A DNA stretch of 64,000 nucleotides from the NCBI RefSeq assembly GCF_907165045.1, contig NZ_CAJRAU010000007.1, forward strand, positions 186,001 through 250,000, given 5' to 3'. This stretch comes from Dyadobacter linearis. GTDB taxonomy: Bacteria > Bacteroidota > Bacteroidia > Cytophagales > Spirosomataceae. The translations under genes and the position numbers were made by a program. Of the stretch, positions 26,406 through 33,779 are shown piece by piece. Below the pieces are notes generated by a model that did no database searches, had not been told where the DNA came from, and saw only the letters and a program-made list of their open reading frames with translations. Within the stretch, counting starts at the first letter, position 1. Each line of letters begins with the position of its first letter.

Positions 26406-28832
26406 ATGAAAAAAACATTTATTGTCCTTCTGCAATTGCTGCTCATCACTGCCGGCTGCAGAAATGAAATTGATATAAAAAGTCCTGCCGGAGTTACAGA
26501 AGAAGAGATAAAGGCGGATGCTGCATTCAACAATCAGATTGTGGAAGGGGTCGGGAATGTAATCTATGCTCAAAAATTAGAGAGAAACACTTTGTCACAA
26601 TTGGTATTGCGCGTTGCCTATCAAGGGGATACGGTGGCCTATTTCGGAAAAATCAATGCGGAGGGTAAGCTGGAATATATCCACACCTCGGTGTACGCGA
26701 GAGAGAACAACTCCAAATTGTTTGTACGTCAAATTTATCCGGACGAAGGCACGGGCAGAATGTATACCGTCAGCAATGGCGTCAAAAGCAGGTTTGTAAT
26801 CGAATCCGTCAATTATAACGAAACCGATAAGCAAATTTCTATTCTGGATTACGACTGGACCACCGGGAAGTACAAAACACTGGGCAGTGTAGTCACCAGG
26901 GACGGAGAGATCATTGCCGACTATTCTTCGGAAAGAAAAATGGCAAGCGAATGCGAGAAAAAAGAACCTACGGATGAAATAGATAAGAATTTCAACAGCC
27001 ACGCGCAAAATATCGCCTGCGGAGGAGTAGCGCTTGATTCTTATCCGGTGCTTGCAACTCTGAAAAAACTTGTCGAGTCTGCCTTGCAGTCGGGCGAGGG
27101 CGGCGCCAATAATCCGCAGGCTGCAAAGGAGTTAACTGACCTGGACGAATCGATCATCAAGCAATCCGATTATGAAAAGAAAGTAACTGGAAAGGTGGAA
27201 GATCTTGAATCCTTGGAGACCGATGCACCTTCTTTCTGGGATATAGTCGAAAAGCTATATGACAAAGTCACTAGCCCAGCTGGTGTTCCGTTGTTTTTGG
27301 TGCCGTTCAAAGAGGCGTCGGACCTTGACTATAATGAATTGGAAGACGATATGGTGAAACTGGCCTTTACCGTCATCCACCAGGAGACAAAATTGCCGTT
27401 TACTGAACTTCCTGTTCCGATTGATATGCGTATTGTTGTTCCTGGAACCAGTACAGTCCTTTATAATTTGCAGCCTAAGTTCGCCCACAGGGCTAACGGG
27501 CAGGTTGTTTTCAGGTTCGATCCGTACATTCTCCCGTTAACCGACTTAGGCGAAACTTATCCAAGGGTCGAAGTGCAGTATAAGTTTGGTTTTGACAGTT
27601 GGTCCCACTTCGAAAAGCAGTTTGTAAATATTAAGCACAATGTCCCCAGGGTGGTTGATGAGCAAAACAACCTTCTCAAATTCCCCCTGGACTTTGAGGA
27701 ATATAAGCCCAAACTATTCAAACTTGTACAGGCCGACGGAAGTACACCCATTGATCCGAAGAATTACGCTCATATGAAACTTGGGAAAGGCGCCAACTCA
27801 AAGATAACGGCATCTCTGGAAACAAGCAGTAATGGCTTTTATATCAAAATGAGCACCTCTGATCTGGTAACTCCAAGCCAGCTCGGCATTTTTAGGGTGA
27901 CTTACAAAGATCGTGTATTAGATGAATTGAGCTTCCGGCTCAAACTAAACACACCCACGAAGATTGCTTCAGTCAGCGGCAATGCGCAGACTGGGGCAAA
28001 AGGAAAACTTTTACCTAAGCCGCTCAAAGTACGAATAACCAATAAGGATGGCGAAGGAGTGTCAAACGCGATTGTGAATTGGGTTGTTACTGCTGGCGAA
28101 GGCAGATTGGAAAATGCAATGGTTGAATCGGATGACGATGGTTATGCCGAAGCAAATTGGGTACTGGGAGATAATGAGCTGCCTCAGGAAGTACTAGTCG
28201 GTTCCGTTAACCGTGCAGGCGAAGCCCTGGCGGGCTCACCTTTGCAATTTAGCGCCAAGGTTGGGCCAGACTATAAAATTGAAATCCTGAGCAAGAATGT
28301 CCTGGGAGGCTATGGCAACCCCTTCCAGGTGAGAGTCACTGATATGGAGGGAAAGCCGATACCGCAGGTCGAAATCAACTGGCAGGCTGTTAAGGGTTTC
28401 GAAATAAAATCCAGTGAGAACTTCACCAATGCGCTTGGTATCGTAGAAGCAAGGGGCGTGATCACGGAATTCAGGGGCTATTCATTAAAAGCTTCACTTA
28501 AAAATGAGGAATCGGTAGCTGTAAGCTTCAATGCGTCCGAATATATTTCAGGAATGACATATGAAGGAAGGAAGAGCAATGGGTTTGTCATTGACTACGA
28601 TCCAAACGTCAGGCGACCCAATCCCTTTTATATTTTTTTCCATGACGAAAATCTGATTCCCACGGTAGGCATGCTCGTGGAATGGCAAATTGGGACTGAA
28701 AGAGCTCAGGTATTGACAAATGGAGTAGGTGCCATTGAGGTTAAATGGTCAGACCCGGAGGCCAAGACGGTGAATTTCAAAATACTCGGGAAAGGTAAAG
28801 TGCTTGGAAGTTGGTCAAATCTTCCACTATAA
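26406..28832 (+). CDS. Surface lipoprotein with Ig-like repeats, divergent N-terminus
   Basis: 808 residues from the ATG at 26406, chosen because MKKTFIVLLQLLLITAGC is a textbook lipoprotein signal (Cys18). In-frame ATGs at 26358, 26379 and 26397 would put a polar stretch in front; the one at 26379 would give an ATGA overlap with the previous stop. The N-terminal half (~20-500) is unlike the two preceding lipoproteins and includes a YD/beta-propeller-like stretch and an acidic helical region. Residues ~520-620 are an Ig-like domain (GAKGKLLPKPLKVRI), followed by the same two C-terminal beta-domains as in the preceding protein (VRVTDMEGKPIPQVEINW; NPFYIFFHDENLIP). The shared C-termini point to a common docking or display role; function unknown. 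Confidence 0.83.
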   Translation: MKKTFIVLLQLLLITAGCRNEIDIKSPAGVTEEEIKADAAFNNQIVEGVGNVIYAQKLERNTLSQLVLRVAYQGDTVAYFGKINAEGKLEYIHTSVYARENNSKLFVRQIYPDEGTGRMYTVSNGVKSRFVIESVNYNETDKQISILDYDWTTGKYKTLGSVVTRDGEIIADYSSERKMASECEKKEPTDEIDKNFNSHAQNIACGGVALDSYPVLATLKKLVESALQSGEGGANNPQAAKELTDLDESIIKQSDYEKKVTGKVEDLESLETDAPSFWDIVEKLYDKVTSPAGVPLFLVPFKEASDLDYNELEDDMVKLAFTVIHQETKLPFTELPVPIDMRIVVPGTSTVLYNLQPKFAHRANGQVVFRFDPYILPLTDLGETYPRVEVQYKFGFDSWSHFEKQFVNIKHNVPRVVDEQNNLLKFPLDFEEYKPKLFKLVQADGSTPIDPKNYAHMKLGKGANSKITASLETSSNGFYIKMSTSDLVTPSQLGIFRVTYKDRVLDELSFRLKLNTPTKIASVSGNAQTGAKGKLLPKPLKVRITNKDGEGVSNAIVNWVVTAGEGRLENAMVESDDDGYAEANWVLGDNELPQEVLVGSVNRAGEALAGSPLQFSAKVGPDYKIEILSKNVLGGYGNPFQVRVTDMEGKPIPQVEINWQAVKGFEIKSSENFTNALGIVEARGVITEFRGYSLKASLKNEESVAVSFNASEYISGMTYEGRKSNGFVIDYDPNVRRPNPFYIFFHDENLIPTVGMLVEWQIGTERAQVLTNGVGAIEVKWSDPEAKTVNFKILGKGKVLGSWSNLPL

Positions 28833-28879
28833 TAATGTCTGACAGCCGGATTCAAACTGAAACAACTCGAACTTCTACT

Positions 28880-30112
28880 ATGAAAATAATCTACCTGATA
28901 CTACTCGCTGCGGCATGCAGCATCCCCGCCCAGGCTCAGGAAACCCTTTACTGGTCCAATGGCAGCAGCTTTCCGTTCAAGCTCGTTGAAGCGACCGAAA
29001 GCATTGTGAAGGTCGCCGAGCAAAAGGGCGAGCGGGTGATCAAGCGGAGTGTGCCAAGGGAAAATGTGCTGGTTGCATTCAATGCGCGGGGGGATTATCT
29101 GCTGGTGGCGGACCTGCCGGCGGACCCGGCGCAGGCTGCACAGCGGATCATTGATTTTTATAATGCCGCTGGTCCTTCGAGTGATCTGCTCGTACAAGCC
29201 AACCCGCTTAAAGTGATCGAATGCAGTATCAGCTACAAAAGCGACAATGTGGTGAACTATAATACGCCGCAGGGAAGTACCGCGTCCATTAACAGAAACG
29301 AACTTGCGCTGATCATTTTCAAGGACGGGCACCACGAATTTGTCCTGCCGCCGGCCGATGCTGCTAGTGTGCTGGCAGGTGCGAAGATGCAGGTTCAGAA
29401 GGCAATTGCCCAGCCTGCGAAAACTACTGCTCCCAAGGCAGAACCGAGGCCAGTTGCTGAAAAGGTTGCTGAGCCAGCCGTGGAAACTGCCACCCCGGCA
29501 CAAAGATGGAACGAGCCGGTAGCGCAGACACCCGCGGCTGAACCTGCTGCCGCGCCAGTGCGAAAATCGGCCGAGAATGCAGCGCCGGTAATTGCTGCCC
29601 GGAAAGGTTTAACCGACGAGGAGGTTAGTTCTTATGGGAAAAAAGGGATCCGAAAAGTGGACGAGTTTGTGCAGTACCTGAACATTATCAGCGACAAGAA
29701 TATTGACCCGGATAAAAAAGATAATGCTATTGAGCAGGCAGTAAAGCTATTTCTGGCAGATGCGACAATTGAAGTTTCTTCTTCAAACAGGGAGGGCAAG
29801 CGTAAGTATCCCGTCAAAGACTACCTCACCCGGCTCAAATTGCTGCCTTATAGCTCAACTAACATTGCATGGAATGAGGTGAATTATGTCAAGGATCTGA
29901 CCCAGGCGAGCGACGGAAATTACTATGGAACGATCACCGGATCCCAAACTTTTACAGGATATAGCGCCAACGGGCAGGATGTAATGTACAGTGACGTGAC
30001 CCAAAAGAGCGTAAAAGTGAAACTGGAATCTTACAATAAAACGGTGGACGGCCAGCAAACTACCAACTGGGATATTTTGCTTGGTAATGTGGGTATCAGT
30101 GTAAATCAATAG
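28880..30112 (+). CDS. Periplasmic protein: SH3-like N-domain, Pro/Ala linker, NTF2-like C-domain
   Basis: 410 residues from the ATG at 28880, which gives a proper signal peptide (MKIIYLILLAAACSIPAQAQ); the frame extends 23 codons further up with polar residues. Residues ~22-75 and ~100-155 are small SH3-like beta-barrels (ETLYWSNGSSF...VKVAEQKGERVIKRSVPRENV), followed by a long Ala/Pro/Glu-rich linker (~175-240) that could span the periplasm. The C-terminal ~150 residues (KVDEFVQYLNIISD ... PVKDYLTRLKLLPY ... TTNWDILLGNVG) resemble an NTF2-like fold and recur at the N-terminus of the TPR protein at 33780. The gene is 47 bp after the lipoprotein gene and 3 bp before the OmpA gene. It is predicted to be part of the same envelope assembly. 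Confidence 0.8.
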   Translation: MKIIYLILLAAACSIPAQAQETLYWSNGSSFPFKLVEATESIVKVAEQKGERVIKRSVPRENVLVAFNARGDYLLVADLPADPAQAAQRIIDFYNAAGPSSDLLVQANPLKVIECSISYKSDNVVNYNTPQGSTASINRNELALIIFKDGHHEFVLPPADAASVLAGAKMQVQKAIAQPAKTTAPKAEPRPVAEKVAEPAVETATPAQRWNEPVAQTPAAEPAAAPVRKSAENAAPVIAARKGLTDEEVSSYGKKGIRKVDEFVQYLNIISDKNIDPDKKDNAIEQAVKLFLADATIEVSSSNREGKRKYPVKDYLTRLKLLPYSSTNIAWNEVNYVKDLTQASDGNYYGTITGSQTFTGYSANGQDVMYSDVTQKSVKVKLESYNKTVDGQQTTNWDILLGNVGISVNQ

Positions 30113-30115
30113 GAA

Positions 30116-31399
30116 ATGCTGCGGGTGATTTTTTGCGCAATCGGGTTATGTATGACCTTCATGGTCAGGTCGCAATGCGTGAATATTTATGGAAATGTTA
30201 CAGATGCTTACACAGGTAAACCGGTCGCAGGTGTTTTGATCAACCAGAAAATGAAGGGAAAATCCCAGCCACTTTCACGAACTTCCGCCACGGGGCAATA
30301 TCAGGTGTCGCTCGCTTGCGGTGCAGAAAGTCTTACTTTGGAAGCAAAGGGATTTCGCTCTCAAAACTTACCCGTTAATCCGATCGGGCAAGCAACTGGA
30401 AATGGATTCCAGGTACCTGTGAAACTTGTACCAATTGACAAGCAGGCAAGCGATCAACCGTATTTCCAGGAGCAGCAACAGTTTGTTTCAATTTCCAATG
30501 GACTGTCAAAATCAGTGCAGCGGGCTACGAGGTTGTTTGAGGTGACTGACGCTTTGACGGGCAAAAATGTGGCGGCTGAGTTGTGTTTGTTTTATACCAA
30601 ATCGGGCAAAAAAGACTGTCAGCAGCTTTCCGCCGGAAAGTCGGGCTACGAAGTTGATTTTACCAGTTCTGATATTGTGGCTATTGAGGTGAAGGCAAAA
30701 GGGTATCAGGATTACCTGGGAAACCTGATTATGGATCAGCTTGACAATAAAAGAAGCAAATATCAGATCCGGCTAAGTGCTCAGTTTAATATTCTCTCGG
30801 TAACTGTGAATGCAGCTGGACAAAAAGTGGATTGCCAGCTTTCGGGAAGTAATCCGATTGCCTTGGCTTCCACGGACGGAATCCACTTTTCTTCCGAAAT
30901 ACCTGTGCCCGGTAACTATAAATTGGCTGTGAAAAGTGAGAGCGGAGCTATACTGCATTCAAAAGCATTGACAGCTTCCAATGGGATGAATCTTTACGCG
31001 GTGAAAGTCCATTCGCCGCGCATTGCAGAGAAACCAGAGCTACTGGTGACCGCTATCGAAAGCAAGCCCCGGACGATCTATTTCGACAAGAGCGATTACA
31101 AGCTGCGGGCAGAAAGCAAACCCGTACTGGATACGCTGGCCAGCTGGCTCAATCAAAATCCTTCGGGATACCTGAAGATTATCGGGCATACCGACAATGT
31201 AGGCAATAGCAAATTGAACCTGACGCTTTCCGAGTACCGTGCGAGACTCGCTTATTATTTCCTGGAACAACGAGGGGCGGACGTAAGTCGGGTTACGTAT
31301 ACAGGTAAGGGTGACGCATTTCCTGCGGCTCCAAATGATATTGAAGCAAATAAGAAAAAGAACCGAAGAGTGGAAATACAGTTATTTAACAAACCCTAA
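30116..31399 (+). CDS. OmpA-family protein with carboxypeptidase-like regulatory domain
   Basis: 427 residues. Signal peptide (~1-19), then a CarboxypepD_reg-like beta-sandwich (~20-105, VNIYGNVTDAYTGKPVAGV), two further beta-domains (~140-310), and a C-terminal OmpA domain (~318-427, TIYFDKSDYKLRAESKPVLD, GHTDNVGNSKLNLTLSEYRA, KKKNRRVEIQL). The Asp in HTDNVG and the Arg of NRRVEI are the residues that bind diaminopimelate in peptidoglycan, so it should tether the complex to the cell wall. The architecture recalls T9SS-associated PorE-type proteins but lacks TPR and propeller domains. It is embedded in the operon with 3-bp and 12-bp gaps. Confidence 0.9.
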   Translation: MLRVIFCAIGLCMTFMVRSQCVNIYGNVTDAYTGKPVAGVLINQKMKGKSQPLSRTSATGQYQVSLACGAESLTLEAKGFRSQNLPVNPIGQATGNGFQVPVKLVPIDKQASDQPYFQEQQQFVSISNGLSKSVQRATRLFEVTDALTGKNVAAELCLFYTKSGKKDCQQLSAGKSGYEVDFTSSDIVAIEVKAKGYQDYLGNLIMDQLDNKRSKYQIRLSAQFNILSVTVNAAGQKVDCQLSGSNPIALASTDGIHFSSEIPVPGNYKLAVKSESGAILHSKALTASNGMNLYAVKVHSPRIAEKPELLVTAIESKPRTIYFDKSDYKLRAESKPVLDTLASWLNQNPSGYLKIIGHTDNVGNSKLNLTLSEYRARLAYYFLEQRGADVSRVTYTGKGDAFPAAPNDIEANKKKNRRVEIQLFNKP

Positions 31400-31411
31400 A
31401 CCGAGACGGAT

Positions 31412-32620
31412 GTGCGAAACTTATACCTGACAATACTACTTCTTTTTACTGCGCTCGCATGCTTTGCGCAGAATGTGTCCGATACGATTTACCAGGTTGA
31501 CAGATCGAAGATCGCGGCTATGATTGACGAAGTGGCTTCGGAAGAATTGATTTACTTTTTGCCGACAGACAAGGCGCAGAAGAAGATTAAAATAGCGCGG
31601 GCGAAAGTTTGGAAGGTGATTTATGTGAATGGAGAGACTGAGATTTTCAATTCCCCAAATCCGCTTAAAACCGTAGGTGACCAGCTCTTTTTAAAAAATG
31701 GAGAGCGCATTGTGGTCGGTGTGCAGGAAGTGACTACTGATTTAGTTAAGTACTCGCTTGCAAACAGTGAAGAAAAGGAGCTTGCGTTGTCTCAGGTTGA
31801 AAAGATTGTCTACGCAAACGGAATTGAGCATAGTTATTCGCAGGAGCCGGAGGTTAAGGCTGTTCAGGTGGAGGAGAAAGCGGGCCCGGTAGCAGTTGTG
31901 GAAAAGAATCAAGCACCTGTTGCTGCGGCACAAAAGCCGGTAGTAACACCAGCGGCACAGCCAGCGACACCTATCGAACCGGCAGCGACTAAACCCAATG
32001 AAATCATTATTAAAATCCAGCACGAACACGCTCCTGACAATTCAAACAAAGAGCCGCGCCGCGAGTACAAAAATTACGTCGGTATCCGCGTTGGAGGTGC
32101 TATTACTTCTTTTTACTCCGAAAAAGTTTCGTTTCCAAAAAAGCCATTTTACAATTGGGAAGCCGGGCTTGGATTCAGTCTATACAACAGCAAACATTAC
32201 AATGCGCGGTTGGAATTGGTGTATGCCAATAAAGGCGCACGGGAAACATTTTCAGACCAACTTAACACACTTACCAGCAGAACTAAAATGACTTACGGAC
32301 AGGCAAATCTGCTTCCGCTCATCCTGAAAGCGGGTGCCCGCAAACTGAATCCTGCGATTGGAGTGGGAGGCTATTACGCCTATCGGATCAAGCACATTTC
32401 TGAATTTAAGGAAGCTGACAGTGAATACGAGCCTGATGATCTCACGCAGGATTTGATAGACGAAAGCCGGTTTGATTATGGTGTCTGCGTAATGTTAGCC
32501 TTTTATTCCGGGCACAAACCTCTGCTTGAATTTCGGTACGAGCACGGTTTGGCCGATGTGATGAAAGGCTTGAAAGTTAAAAACAACGGACTTAGCGTAT
32601 CCCTTTTTCTCTCACTTTAG
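31412..32620 (+). CDS. Outer-membrane beta-barrel protein with periplasmic SH3-like repeats (a)
   Basis: 402 residues beginning with GTG; no in-frame ATG is nearby, and the GTG gives a good signal peptide (MRNLYLTILLLFTALACFAQ). Residues ~25-75 (DTIYQVDRSKIAAMIDEV ... VWKVIYVNGETEIF) and ~90-145 are two SH3-like units of the 'IxaxVdEv...IxYxNG' type. A Pro/Ala-rich linker (~155-195) leads to a porin-like beta-barrel (~205-402) ending with the aromatic/hydrophobic alternation of outer-membrane proteins (GLSVSLFLSL). It is a close relative of the next gene. Family resemblance is to outer-membrane beta-barrel (OMP_b-brl) proteins; no transport substrate can be inferred. Confidence 0.82.
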   Translation: MRNLYLTILLLFTALACFAQNVSDTIYQVDRSKIAAMIDEVASEELIYFLPTDKAQKKIKIARAKVWKVIYVNGETEIFNSPNPLKTVGDQLFLKNGERIVVGVQEVTTDLVKYSLANSEEKELALSQVEKIVYANGIEHSYSQEPEVKAVQVEEKAGPVAVVEKNQAPVAAAQKPVVTPAAQPATPIEPAATKPNEIIIKIQHEHAPDNSNKEPRREYKNYVGIRVGGAITSFYSEKVSFPKKPFYNWEAGLGFSLYNSKHYNARLELVYANKGARETFSDQLNTLTSRTKMTYGQANLLPLILKAGARKLNPAIGVGGYYAYRIKHISEFKEADSEYEPDDLTQDLIDESRFDYGVCVMLAFYSGHKPLLEFRYEHGLADVMKGLKVKNNGLSVSLFLSL

Positions 32621-32640
32621 AACATGTAAAATATTAACCT

Positions 32641-33765
32641 ATGCGTTACTTTATACTTTTACTTTTGACAACGTTTGCCGGCTCAGTGAGCGCGCAGACG
32701 GCCTCTGACCAGATTTACAAACTGGATAAAAGTACTATCCAGGCAGTTGTGGACGAGATTGGCGACGTCGAGATTATCTATTTTTTACCCAAAGACACTG
32801 CAAAGCGCACCGCCCTTCGTATTCTACGGAAACAGGTTTGGAAGATTGTTTACGAAAACGGCGAAACGGAGTTGATAAACGCACCTTCGGTCGCTTCGCC
32901 AGTGGCGGCAAAGGCGCCGTCTGAGATCCGGGAATCAGCAGTGAAGCCCGACAGAATCTTCCTTGCTAACAAAACAATGATCACCGGCAAAATCATAAAA
33001 GTGACCGAAGACAAGATTGAATACACCCGCCAGGAGTCGGGGCCGATTTACGAGGTAGCACGGAAAAATCTAGCCAGAATCGAATATGGTAACGGGCAGG
33101 TAGAAGATTTTGGATCGGCTAAGCCGGTAAAAGCTGCGATAACGCAGGAGGAGGTTGTGAAGGCGAACACTGAGGCGGAAGTTACTGCAAGTAAAACGGC
33201 CAAACCGAGCCCGTTGGCAAAACTCTCTGTAACTGTGGGAGTTGACGGAAATTATTTGCTAGGATCCAAGGTCTGGACGGATCGGGAAGAAGGTGCAGGA
33301 TTAATGACTCTATTGGGCGGGAGCATAAGAGGCAATTACCAGCTTGGGAGATCCGTTGCGGCTTTTTTGACAATCGGTTATAGCCAGGCCTCTGTACAGA
33401 AAAACTATTTGGCAGGCGAGGAGCTGATCTACAAGCAAAAACTGAACCTTGCGGGGCCGAGCGCGGGAATAGGTCTTAAGTATTTTATCAAAGAATCGCT
33501 TTACGTGATGGCGCAGGGAAAAGGTAATTTCCTGAAAGCAAAGACAGTTGTTTTTGAAGATGGGGAAGAAACTAAGGACCAATTGTCCGCAACGTGCCCT
33601 TCTTTCAGCCTTGGGCTGGGCTTTACCAGGAAAATCACACGGGTCATAGTAGAGGCAGAGGTGCATTACCAGTTGATGCAAAGCACCTTTGACTCAATAA
33701 CAGATCCGTTCCACATGGTCGGCGCCAGGGTGGGCATTGGAATGGCGGGTTTTGGCAAGAAATAA
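32641..33765 (+). CDS. Outer-membrane beta-barrel protein with periplasmic SH3-like repeats (b)
   Basis: 374 residues; signal peptide MRYFILLLLTTFAGSVSAQ. It follows the previous protein domain by domain: first SH3-like unit (~22-80, DQIYKLDKSTIQAVVDEI ... QVWKIVYENGETELI), second unit (~100-150, ITGKIIKVTEDKIEY ... ARIEYGNGQVEDF), linker, then a beta-barrel (~190-374, GVDGNYLLGSKVW ... GIGMAGFGKK). The barrels differ more than the N-domains, which suggests the SH3-like part contacts a conserved partner while the barrel is variable. It lies 20 bp after the preceding gene and 14 bp before the TPR gene. Confidence 0.82.
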   Translation: MRYFILLLLTTFAGSVSAQTASDQIYKLDKSTIQAVVDEIGDVEIIYFLPKDTAKRTALRILRKQVWKIVYENGETELINAPSVASPVAAKAPSEIRESAVKPDRIFLANKTMITGKIIKVTEDKIEYTRQESGPIYEVARKNLARIEYGNGQVEDFGSAKPVKAAITQEEVVKANTEAEVTASKTAKPSPLAKLSVTVGVDGNYLLGSKVWTDREEGAGLMTLLGGSIRGNYQLGRSVAAFLTIGYSQASVQKNYLAGEELIYKQKLNLAGPSAGIGLKYFIKESLYVMAQGKGNFLKAKTVVFEDGEETKDQLSATCPSFSLGLGFTRKITRVIVEAEVHYQLMQSTFDSITDPFHMVGARVGIGMAGFGKK

Positions 33766-33779
33766 AGGTTTAATGGAGA

